From the NCBI RefSeq assembly GCF_004564235.1, contig NZ_SOMN01000037.1:1-52724 (forward strand): a stretch of 52,724 nucleotides of DNA. Direction: 5' to 3'. The first letter of the stretch is position 1; the number at the start of each line of letters is the position of its first letter. The DNA is from Cohnella luojiensis (lineage in GTDB: Bacteria; Bacillota; Bacilli; Paenibacillales; Paenibacillaceae). This document shows, one piece after another, positions 1 to 6,975 of the stretch. A model generated the notes under the pieces. The model saw only the letters and a list, made by a program, of their open reading frames with translations, did not search any database and was not told where the DNA came from. A program made the position numbers and the translations under genes.

Positions 1-303
1 CAAATCCTGCCGCTACGCGGTCCTTACCTCGCCACTTGCGCGGGCTTAACGGCAAATCCTGCCGCTACGCGGTCCTTACCTCGCCACTTGCGCGGGCTTA
101 ACGGCAAATCCTGCCGCTACGCGGTCCCTACCTCGCCACTTGCGCGGGCTTAACGGCAAATCCTGCCGCTACGCGGTCCTTACCTCGCCACTTGCGCGGG
201 CTTAACGGCAAATCCTGCCGCTACGCGGTCCTTACCTCGCCACTTGCGCGGGCTTAACGGCAAATCCTGCCGCTACGCGGTCCTTACCTCGCCACTTGCG
301 CGG
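1..303. repeat. 52-bp tandem repeat array, about 5.8 copies
   Basis: A 52-bp unit beginning caaatcctgccgctacgcgg repeats at 1, 53, 105, 157, 209 and 261. The last copy breaks off at about 303. The copies are nearly identical (a single t-to-c change is visible in the third copy), so the array is young or homogenised. It starts at the window edge and probably continues outside. It lies downstream of the DUF3900 gene. Just beyond it is a perfect 14-bp palindrome, gcatagcgctatgc, at 317-330. No coding function is claimed. Confidence 0.95.
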
Positions 304-376
304 CAAAACCAGCACCGCATAGCGCTATGCTCAACAGAGGCACTTCAGCCAGAGGCAACCCGCCTCCGGCTGTAAC

Positions 377-1525
377 TCAATCCAAAGCCGGAGCTTCGCC
401 CGGGGCTACCCGGCGAACGCCGTTGCCTACGCGCCGCAGCACCTCGTTCATCTCCTCCGGATGGAGCAGCTCGATAGGCGATACGCCTTTGTCGAACTGG
501 AAGGAGTCCCCTTCGATCAGAACGACGTACCGTCCGTTCATCCGGGCGATATGGATGTTGTTGCCGTAGTCGTCCATGTGCCCCTTGATCAACACATCGT
601 CCAGCCGGAACTTCAGCTCGAGATCAGGCTGCATCTCCACTATCTGTTTGGTCGCTTCGACGACATGCTCGTGGGTCCATTTCTCCTGCAGCTCGCGTTT
701 CTCGCCCGCGGCCCATACGTCGAATTGCTGCTTTTCTTGCCGCATCGCGACCGTTTCTTCCGTCTCCGCAGCTTCTGCCGCATCCTCCGCGTGATACGGG
801 ATATCCGCGCCTTGCCACTTGGTTTCCATATACTGATGAACCAATTCCATTACCTGGTCGGCCACGATCTCGGGCTTCGACTTCTCGTAGCTGACATACT
901 TAAGGAAATCCTCGAAATACCTGGCATGGGAAGCTTGATGAATCTTCAGCTCCCACTCCTCCAGCATCCCTTCCTCCGGCATATGCGGATATTGAATGGA
1001 CTTGATATTTTTCGCGTTAATCGCCATCTCCACTTGGGAGATCAAGCTTTTCTCATCCGACACCCTCGCGATCTTCGATTCAAAATCGCATTTGAACAGG
1101 AACAGGAAAGGATCATTATACAGCTCGTTCAGCTTGGCCGTAGCCAGCACGAACGCTCCACCCCTCGCCGATTGAGTATCCATATAGATGCGAAGCAAGT
1201 CATCGCCGCAATTGTGAAACTCCGCTTTGTCCGCAGCTGTTCTTAGACGTTGAAACAAATTATAGTTAGGATTGCTCGTCAAATCATGTCCGGGCTCCAC
1301 GACGAATCGTCCGATCTTCGTCGGCACCTGTTCGGATACCGCGTTAATCTCCGCTTTCCGTTTGGCGATTCGCTTGAACTCCCCGTCGAGGAACAATTTC
1401 AGTTCGCTATCCTGGTACTCTTCGTGCGTTAACGTTTGATAATGCTTGTACTTCTTAGGCCCATCCGGATCGGATCCCTCATTCTGAATGACGAAAAAAG
1501 ATAAATATTGAACGGCGAATTTCAT
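377..1525 (-). CDS. DUF3900 family protein
   Basis: A 382-residue soluble protein that resembles, from memory, the uncharacterised DUF3900 proteins of Bacillus and Paenibacillus: an N-terminus of the type QYLSFFVIQNEG, then a TKIGRFVVEPGHDL segment and a RGGAFVLATAKL segment. A Glu-rich, probably coiled region follows at roughly residues 270-310. The reading frame is open up to 1600, but the start at 1525 is preferred because GGGGAG stands 8 nt upstream and the family N-terminus begins there. The gene is divergent from the membrane-fused DHODH-like gene, with 136 bp between them. No signal peptide or membrane segment is seen. A GC-rich imperfect hairpin near 349-375 follows the stop. The function is unknown. 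Confidence 0.8.
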   Translation of the reverse strand: MKFAVQYLSFFVIQNEGSDPDGPKKYKHYQTLTHEEYQDSELKLFLDGEFKRIAKRKAEINAVSEQVPTKIGRFVVEPGHDLTSNPNYNLFQRLRTAADKAEFHNCGDDLLRIYMDTQSARGGAFVLATAKLNELYNDPFLFLFKCDFESKIARVSDEKSLISQVEMAINAKNIKSIQYPHMPEEGMLEEWELKIHQASHARYFEDFLKYVSYEKSKPEIVADQVMELVHQYMETKWQGADIPYHAEDAAEAAETEETVAMRQEKQQFDVWAAGEKRELQEKWTHEHVVEATKQIVEMQPDLELKFRLDDVLIKGHMDDYGNNIHIARMNGRYVVLIEGDSFQFDKGVSPIELLHPEEMNEVLRRVGNGVRRVAPGEAPALD

Positions 1526-1661
1526 GTCTGGCTCCCCGCTTGCTCCGATGAATTTCGTAAAACCTAACCGAATCTTATCAGGTTCGCTCGTCCGCGACAA
1601 CCCAATCGCCCCTCCAGGATGTGATATACTCTTTTTGAAAATATTGCTGGGAGTTGAGCTC

Positions 1662-3593
1662 GTGCCGGATTGGTCTTACCAAACCTTGTTTCGTCCGCTA
1701 TTGTTTCGGTTGCCTTCCCGGGCCGCGCGCGGCTTAACGCTGAACGCGATGAGAAGGATAAGCCGCCTCCCTGGGGGCACCTTGCTGATTAAGACGTTAG
1801 GACACATGGAGCCTCCCCCCCTATTGCAGGGGCGAATTGCCGGAATCCCGGTTCCTACACCCGTTGGGTTATCGGGTATCGTGGACCCTCAGGGCACCGC
1901 GCACCGAGCCATCTCTCAATTCGGATTCGGTTTTATAGAGATCGGCCCCGTCACCCTTCATCCGATCGCTAGCCCCGAGCCCATCCTTAACGATTGGCGA
2001 CAGGAGAGAATCGTCTATCCTTGCGAGTATGAGAATGAGGGACTTCCCCGGATGAAGCGGATGATCAAGAACCCGAGCCATCCCTTGCCGCAATTCGTTC
2101 GGATCGCGCCGATGCCGGGAAGCTCCTCCGAACAAGTCACTGCTGAGCTGAAATCCCTGCTTCACTCTTTAACTTCCGAGACAGTCGCAGGATTCTACCT
2201 AGATTTCTTGTCATGCGAAAGAGATCAAGAAGCCAATCTCAACCTACTGGAACAAGTCATCGCGATGACACGGCAACGGCACCCCTACTTAAACGGAAAG
2301 CCATTGTTCCTGCACGTTCCCTTGGACTATCCGGAATCTTGGCTGGAACAAGCCATCGCCCGAACCGATTCCACCATATGGTCTGGATACGTCATCGGCA
2401 ATTCCCTTAGGGAAAGCCGCGGAGTAGAAGTAAGCCGTAGGGGTAAAGAGCTCATCCTATCCAAAATAAAACTACTAAGAGCCGCCATTTCCAAGGATAG
2501 CGTTATTAAAGCAAGCGCCGCGGTACATGAACCTCAGGACGCTCTGGATATGCTCCAAGCCGGAGCCGACAACGTGCTGCTAAACAGCGGTCTCGTATTC
2601 TCCGGCCCGGGATTCCCCAAACGGGTTAACGAAGCCATCATCTACGATAAAATAAGATCATCCCCTCTGCCGGAACAACCTTCCTTCTGGAAGCATTGGG
2701 GCTGGATGTGTCTGCTCGGCATCGGCATGATCGTCGGGGGCATGATCGCTTGGCTAATCGCGGCATCTTCAGTCGTGCTCCCTTATGATGAAGATTTCCT
2801 AGAAATGACGCGCGAGGAGCTCCAGCAGATCAATCAGCATCTGCTGCACTTCATGTCACACGATAGAATCACGTTAGCCGGCACGATGATATCCATTGGC
2901 ATCCTCTACTACCAATTGGCGAAGAACGGCTTGAGATTCGGTCTGCACTGGGCGAGAACAGCTCTAATGACTTCGGGAGTCGTCGGTTTCCCTAGCTTTT
3001 TCTTGTATTTGGGATACGGTTTCTTCGATCCCTTCCATGCAGCCGCGGCAGCCGTACTCTTCCCCATGTTCCTGCTTGCCATGCGAAGAAATCCCGATCA
3101 GCCCTTCCGCAAGCCGGTGAACCTGCGCAATAGCCGACAATGGCGTCTCGCCATGTGGGGGCAGCTATGCTTCGTAGCTTTGGGCATCGCATTGAGCGTA
3201 GGAGGTGTCGTCATCGCGAGCGTCGGAGTCACCCATGTATTCGTCCCTCAGGATTTAGCATTCATGGGCGTAAGCCGAGAACAATTGGAGCTGGCTAACC
3301 CACGGTTAATTCCGCTCATCGCCCATGACCGGGCAGGTTTCGGGGGAGCCCTCTTCTCCGACGCCGTCATGCTTCTCATTCTCGCGCTGTGGGGACTGCA
3401 GCAGGGCGAGCGTTGGTTGTGGTGGACTTTGCTAGCGGGCGGAGCCCCAGCGTTCATCGCCGGTCTGAGCGTTCATTACCATATCGATTACACCGATTTC
3501 TTGCACCTTCTGCCCGCTTATGTCGCCGTGGCGCTTTACGTGGCCGGACTGATCCTGCTCTACCCTTATTTGATGCGCAAAGCCAACATATGA
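1662..3593 (+). CDS. Degenerate dihydroorotate-dehydrogenase-like domain fused to a duplicated polytopic membrane domain
   Basis: 643 residues from a GTG start with GGGAG 8 nt upstream; the frame is open further upstream, but that part overlaps the divergent gene. Residues about 1-330 follow the order of a class 2 dihydroorotate dehydrogenase barrel: PVGLSG at 67-72, GFGFIEIGPVT at 88-98, then ADNVLLNSGLVFSGPGFPKR at 302-321. Catalytic and FMN-binding signatures are altered. The usual NxSSPNT region reads FLSCERDQ (182-189), the KxxPD region reads HVPLDY, and the glycine-rich phosphate loop reads KASAAV (283-288). Residues about 345-640 hold seven or so hydrophobic helices in two copies of one unit, each with a P-x-D...RE-x-L...N...HDR motif (around 374-402 and 529-557). 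This is probably a membrane protein with a non-catalytic or repurposed barrel. It is unlikely to be the housekeeping PyrD, which normally sits in the pyr operon. Confidence 0.75.
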   Translation: MPDWSYQTLFRPLLFRLPSRAARGLTLNAMRRISRLPGGTLLIKTLGHMEPPPLLQGRIAGIPVPTPVGLSGIVDPQGTAHRAISQFGFGFIEIGPVTLHPIASPEPILNDWRQERIVYPCEYENEGLPRMKRMIKNPSHPLPQFVRIAPMPGSSSEQVTAELKSLLHSLTSETVAGFYLDFLSCERDQEANLNLLEQVIAMTRQRHPYLNGKPLFLHVPLDYPESWLEQAIARTDSTIWSGYVIGNSLRESRGVEVSRRGKELILSKIKLLRAAISKDSVIKASAAVHEPQDALDMLQAGADNVLLNSGLVFSGPGFPKRVNEAIIYDKIRSSPLPEQPSFWKHWGWMCLLGIGMIVGGMIAWLIAASSVVLPYDEDFLEMTREELQQINQHLLHFMSHDRITLAGTMISIGILYYQLAKNGLRFGLHWARTALMTSGVVGFPSFFLYLGYGFFDPFHAAAAAVLFPMFLLAMRRNPDQPFRKPVNLRNSRQWRLAMWGQLCFVALGIALSVGGVVIASVGVTHVFVPQDLAFMGVSREQLELANPRLIPLIAHDRAGFGGALFSDAVMLLILALWGLQQGERWLWWTLLAGGAPAFIAGLSVHYHIDYTDFLHLLPAYVAVALYVAGLILLYPYLMRKANI

Positions 3594-3762
3594 CAACAAC
3601 AACTCCCGACGACGTGACTGTAATATGACTAAAACGATGACGCCGGTAACTTATGCGGTTACGTATCGATGGAATATAATGACTCTCGTGGAACGGAAAG
3701 AGGATTTCGCAGTGCACGGCGAAGCTTCTCCAACGAACAATTTCCAAGGAGACATTATCGAT

Positions 3763-4431
3763 ATGAAAAAGACGCTTCGATTACTCACGACAACCGCGCT
3801 CGTATGCGCCCTAATGGTTCCAACTCTTGCTTACGCGGCCGAAAGCAGCCAAGAGCCAGCACCACCGGCTCCCCTTGCTCCCGTTAACGCATCGCTTCAA
3901 ACAGACGGGGCATTCGCCGCCCTTCAAGTCGGCAAGCAAGTATACGTTTATAACAATGACGGCCAACTATACCAAACGAAGGGCAAGGAACGCATCGGCG
4001 ATCTGAAGGATCTGTTCGTCATTCCTTACGGGCCGATGCAGGTTCAGATGATCTTGATCAAGAACGACAAAAACGGCTATATGGTATTCAGCGACCTGTG
4101 GCCGAAATTTGCCCCATGCAAAGAGAACGACTCTATCGACGCTTATTTCAGCGGCCGCGTTCATGCCGCTCCCCGCGACAAAATCGTCACCAGAACCGGC
4201 CATCACTATTCGGAGCAAATCGGCGATGAAGTCGTCACTTATACCGCGAACGATTTCGATGACATCGGCAAAGGATTCCATGAATCCATCCGCGTCAAAG
4301 GCAAATTGAGAGGCTTGATTCTGTTCGATTGCTGCGCGTACGTTGTCTTGGACGACGGCAAAGAAACGCTCTCCGTCTATCACGCCGGCGAGAGCGGTGC
4401 GGAACTGGCCAGCTCCATCGCATTCAAGTGA
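3763..4431 (+). CDS. Secreted protein of unknown function
   Basis: 222 residues. The frame is open from 3625, but the start at 3763 has AAGGAGA 10 nt upstream and begins a classical Sec signal peptide (MKK, hydrophobic core of about 16 residues, cleavage after AYA). A short Pro/Ala-rich linker follows (PAPPAPLAPV), then a beta-rich domain with two nearby cysteine spots (APCKEN and FDCCAYVVL). No catalytic motif or known family is recognised. The end FDCCAYVVLDDGKETLSVYH looks like a small sensor or inhibitor-type fold, but that is only an impression. The protein is probably released, or held at the wall by its partner. It stands alone between the membrane-fused DHODH-like gene and a group of very small genes. 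Confidence 0.75.
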   Translation: MKKTLRLLTTTALVCALMVPTLAYAAESSQEPAPPAPLAPVNASLQTDGAFAALQVGKQVYVYNNDGQLYQTKGKERIGDLKDLFVIPYGPMQVQMILIKNDKNGYMVFSDLWPKFAPCKENDSIDAYFSGRVHAAPRDKIVTRTGHHYSEQIGDEVVTYTANDFDDIGKGFHESIRVKGKLRGLILFDCCAYVVLDDGKETLSVYHAGESGAELASSIAFK

Positions 4432-4505
4432 ACGATGCATGTAGAATCCTTCATTTTGGGAATAGTATGTAGGTGATCTCAATTTTAGGAGGGACCTTCT
4501 TTCCA

Positions 4506-4649
4506 ATGGACGATACGCATCAGTTTGTAGAGAAATTACACGATACGCAGAAGAAGGATAAACGGAACAGACGTCGCCCAAGCGCGGGAGACTCCAGCGA
4601 GAAACCCGGCCTAAAGCTTCCTGGAAAGCAGCACAGCACCAATAAATAA
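4506..4649 (+). CDS. 47-residue highly charged small protein
   Basis: ATG with a perfect AGGAGGG 12 nt upstream opens a 47-codon frame rich in Lys, Arg, Asp and Gln (it begins MDDTHQFVEKLHDTQKK and ends KQHSTNK) and lacking hydrophobic stretches. It is followed closely by a hairpin and T-run. The composition resembles small spore-core or coat proteins of Bacillus, but no specific family is recognised. The strong ribosome site and the terminator support a real gene. Confidence 0.55.
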   Translation: MDDTHQFVEKLHDTQKKDKRNRRRPSAGDSSEKPGLKLPGKQHSTNK

Positions 4650-4670
4650 TTTACGACGCGCATACGATGG

Positions 4671-4699
4671 CCCCTTCTCTCTCTTAGGAAGGGGTTTTT
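4671..4699 (+). terminator. Rho-independent terminator after the 47-residue gene
   Basis: ccccttct...aggaagggg followed by ttttt, 22 nt after the stop codon of the small gene ending at 4649. Confidence 0.75.
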
Positions 4700-4806
4700 G
4701 ATTACTATCCATAGCGGAAATTCGCTTCGGTTTAATCAAATGCCGCGACAGCATGAAGAATTCGCTCATACGATGTGGAGGAATACATGGACAAGGGGGT
4801 TCAACC

Positions 4807-4983
4807 GTGACCCGTACCCGAGTGAAATCCTTCCGCCGCCGCATTGGCAAGAACCATTATCTCGTCATTCAAATTTATCAGCTCGCTAACGCCCACGCCG
4901 ATTCCGGCAACGCTCTAGCAAGCAATGCGCTTAACATCAAGTTCACTAAGCAACGCAAAGGCAAAGGCAAAGGTCGCCTTTAA
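4807..4983 (+). CDS. 58-residue basic protein, paralogue of the next gene
   Basis: GTG start with AAGGGGG 7 nt upstream. The 58-residue product has an Arg-rich N-terminus (RVKSFRRRIGKNH), a central segment ANAHADSGNALASNALNI and a Lys/Gly tail (KQRKGKGKGRL). The central segment aligns with ANASINQGGNAISINAVDI in the gene at 5024, allowing one extra residue, so the two look like diverged paralogues of a short Asn/Ala-repeat family. An upstream ATG at 4753 is in frame but has no ribosome site. The function is unknown. A structural spore or cell-surface role is possible but is inference. Confidence 0.6.
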   Translation: MTRTRVKSFRRRIGKNHYLVIQIYQLANAHADSGNALASNALNIKFTKQRKGKGKGRL

Positions 4984-5023
4984 AAGTTACTCGCCCTACT
5001 CCCATGGAAGGGGGTGGTAAACG

Positions 5024-5179
5024 ATGCCACGCAAATCCTCGTCTAACGTCAAGAAATGGAAAAACGGCAAAACGAACGTCAATGTCGGCCAAAAAGCGAA
5101 TGCTTCCATTAATCAAGGCGGAAACGCCATTTCCATTAACGCAGTCGATATCGGAGTCGTCCGCATTCGCCCTCAGTAA
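5024..5179 (+). CDS. 51-residue basic protein, paralogue of the previous gene
   Basis: ATG with AAGGGGGTGG just upstream. The 51-residue product has a basic N-terminal half (PRKSSSNVKKWKNGK) followed by NVGQKANASINQGGNAISIN and ending in a short beta-like VRIRPQ. It shares the ANA...GNA...NA..I pattern with the 58-residue product encoded 40 bp upstream. The two are probably co-transcribed, because the only terminator lies after this gene at 5199-5227. No known family is recognised. Confidence 0.6.
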   Translation: MPRKSSSNVKKWKNGKTNVNVGQKANASINQGGNAISINAVDIGVVRIRPQ

Positions 5180-5198
5180 ATTCATCGGATAGGATCCG

Positions 5199-5227
5199 AA
5201 AGAGATCGCCCGTCGGGCGGTCTCTTT
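5199..5227 (+). terminator. Rho-independent terminator
   Basis: A long stem, aaagagatcgcccg paired with gggcggtctcttt, ends in a short T-run 20 nt after the stop at 5179. It closes the two-gene unit of small basic proteins. Confidence 0.85.
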
Positions 5228-5280
5228 GCTTAGTCGTTGATGCAAAAGAGGATGCCCCTAATCGGACATCCCTCTACCCG

Positions 5281-5631
5281 TTAATGTTGACGTTGCGAAT
5301 GTGCCAGCTTCACGAGCATGTGCGCCAGCTTGTGGCGTTCTTCTTCCGTACCGACTTTCCATAGCTCCTGTAGAAGCTTCTCTTCGCTATTGCGGGCATC
5401 CTCATGGCTTGCCAAGTAATCCGCCACCTTCTGGGCGATTACGGCCATTTGCTCCTCGCCTAGGCCAATGCTTTCCGCCATCTTAATGCGTTTGCCTAGA
5501 TAACCTTTAAATTCATCGAAATCCCTGAGGATTCGGTCCTTCTCGTCGGCATCGATACTGGAGATCGCGCGATCCACCTTGCTCGGATCGATGTCTCCGT
5601 CCTTGTCCACGACATGGTTGTACTCGGACAT
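5281..5631 (-). CDS. DUF3243 family protein (YmfJ-like)
   Basis: 116 residues; AGGAGG stands 8 nt before the ATG at 5631. The C-terminal 75 residues match the DUF3243 pattern known from Bacillus YmfJ: a helical protein with YLGKRIKMAESIGLGEEQM, then VADYLASHEDARNSEEKLLQ, then ELWKVGTEEERHKLAHMLVK. It is soluble, without a signal peptide or membrane segment. The family has no established biochemical function. Here it carries an extra N-terminal stretch of about 35 charged residues (MSEYNHVVDKDGDIDPSK). It stands alone, convergent with the small-gene unit. Confidence 0.85.
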   Translation of the reverse strand: MSEYNHVVDKDGDIDPSKVDRAISSIDADEKDRILRDFDEFKGYLGKRIKMAESIGLGEEQMAVIAQKVADYLASHEDARNSEEKLLQELWKVGTEEERHKLAHMLVKLAHSQRQH

Positions 5632-5709
5632 TTGGATTCCTCCTCGCACGATTTATTTATGCTTTAACATTTTAACCCTTTATCAAGGAATTGAACCTCT
5701 GCCCGAGTA

Positions 5710-5734
5710 TAAAAAAAGACACCCGCAAGGTGTC
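5710..5734 (-). terminator. Rho-independent terminator of def
   Basis: On the minus strand, gacaccttgcgggtgtc is followed by seven or more T residues. It lies directly after the deformylase stop codon at 5735. Confidence 0.9.
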
Positions 5735-6253
5735 CTACAATCCCTTATTCGTCAGCTTCACGACTTCCAGAACGCCGATCTTGCGCTGGGTCTGGTCCTC
5801 ATAGATCCAAGGGTCCCGAACATGGTCGACGAATAAGATTCCGTTAAGATGGTCGATCTCATGCTGCATGCAGCGAGCCAGGAAGCCTTCGCCTTCAAGG
5901 TCGACTTTCTCTCCTTGCCGGTTAAGCGTCGTAATCTTCACGTACTGGGCTCTCTTCACGTAGCCATGGTAGCCTGGAAAGGACAAGCAAGCCTCGGCAC
6001 CCTCTTGCTCCCCGCTTGCCTCTATTATCTCCGGATTGATAAGTTCGATGAGTCCCTCGCCACAGTCCATGACGATGATTCGTCTAAGGATTCCTACCTG
6101 AGGCGCCGCTAAGCCAGCCCGGCCTTCCGACGCATAGAGCGTTTCGGCCATATCGTCCAGCAGCTTGAGCATTTTCGGCGTTAGCCCCTCTACGGGCCTG
6201 GCTTTCTTGCGAAGAATCGATTCTCCGAATAGCACGATATTTAACACGGACAT
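5735..6253 (-). CDS. def: Peptide deformylase
   Basis: Removes the formyl group from the N-terminal methionine of nascent proteins; a cytosolic metalloenzyme. At 172 residues it has normal length. All three signature motifs are intact: GLAAPQVG (motif 1, about residues 47-54), EACLSFPG (motif 2, the usual EGCLS with Ala for Gly, carrying the metal-binding Cys), and HEIDHLNG (motif 3, two metal-binding His and the catalytic Glu). It is not beside fmt here, so it may be the second copy that many Bacillota carry. It is monocistronic, with its own terminator. Confidence 0.97.
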   Translation of the reverse strand: MSVLNIVLFGESILRKKARPVEGLTPKMLKLLDDMAETLYASEGRAGLAAPQVGILRRIIVMDCGEGLIELINPEIIEASGEQEGAEACLSFPGYHGYVKRAQYVKITTLNRQGEKVDLEGEGFLARCMQHEIDHLNGILFVDHVRDPWIYEDQTQRKIGVLEVVKLTNKGL

Positions 6254-6432
6254 CTACGTTCATGCCCCTTTCATAATCTATGTTTCACCGTTCGACATTT
6301 CCGCCGCCTACTATATCATATTGCTTACCCGCTAACAACATTATCATAATTCTAATGTTTCGCTTCCCGTAGCCATGGGGTATTAATCTCTCAGTACCGC
6401 AAAAATTCGATCTGCAGAGAGGGGACTTCCAC

Positions 6433-6639
6433 ATGGAATCCAAAACAAACAATAGGAAATGGATCACAATCCTTCTAACCGCCACGATGAGCGTCGCTTT
6501 GCTGTTCGGCGCTACCGCATGCAACGATAACGGCAACAACGGCGGCACGGACGTAGTCGTCGAAGATAACACGCCGGACGCAAGCGTTCCGGCAGAGTCG
6601 GGTGCCGTAGAAAGCCCATCCGCGAGCGCCGCGGAATAA
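6433..6639 (+). CDS. Small lipoprotein
   Basis: 68 residues: a lipoprotein signal peptide with lipobox LFGATAC (Cys at about residue 30), then only about 38 residues of low complexity (Asn/Gly, then Val/Asp/Glu, then Pro/Ser/Ala/Glu). GAGAGGGG lies a few nucleotides before the ATG. The mature peptide is too short for an enzyme or binding protein. The tail resembles the disordered linker of larger lipoproteins, so this may be a decayed or mini-lipoprotein. It is followed by a strong terminator. Confidence 0.7.
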   Translation: MESKTNNRKWITILLTATMSVALLFGATACNDNGNNGGTDVVVEDNTPDASVPAESGAVESPSASAAE

Positions 6640-6652
6640 ACCGTTTACGAAG

Positions 6653-6697
6653 AAAACCCGCGACATTCGCGCTTCGGCGCGGATTTCGCGGGTTTTA
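6653..6697 (+). terminator. Rho-independent terminator
   Basis: aaaacccgcga and tcgcgggtttt pair around an inner hairpin and end in T residues, 14 nt after the lipoprotein stop. Confidence 0.85.
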
Positions 6698-6744
6698 CAT
6701 TATCTTTTAGTAGATCCATTTGAAACGCTCTCGAACGTTGCTGT

Positions 6745-6960
6745 AGCCATACTTTTTATAGTTACAGCCCTTCCGATTCGCTTCCCACGTGCTCTAGCCA
6801 TACTTTTTATAGTTACAGCCCTTCCGATTCACTTCCCACGTGCTCTAGCCATACTTTTTATAGTTACAGCCCTTCCGATCCACTTCCCACGTGCTCTAGC
6901 CATACTTTTTATAGTTACAGCCCTTCCGATCCACTTCCCACGTGCTCTAGCCATACTTTC
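6745..6960. repeat. 51-bp tandem repeat array, 4 full copies plus 12 bp
   Basis: The unit beginning agccatactttttatagtta starts at 6745, 6796, 6847, 6898 and, truncated, 6949. Copies differ only at positions such as gattcg/gattca/gatcca. The array fills the space between the convergent lipoprotein and helicase genes. Its sequence is unrelated to the 52-bp array at the window start, but the period is almost the same. Confidence 0.95.
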
Positions 6961-6975
6961 TAAGGACATAATCCA

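Noticed and set aside
1..303. CRISPR array
   Set aside because: The repeats are contiguous without variable spacers and no cas genes are near; the same holds for the arrays at 6745, 22564 and 35736.
461..1246. 261-codon plus-strand frame opposite the DUF3900 gene
   Set aside because: Antisense shadow without a ribosome site; the minus-strand product matches DUF3900.
4698..4889. 63-codon plus-strand frame overlapping the 58-residue gene
   Set aside because: A different frame from the gene at 4807, which has a good ribosome site and a paralogue next to it; this frame begins inside the preceding terminator.
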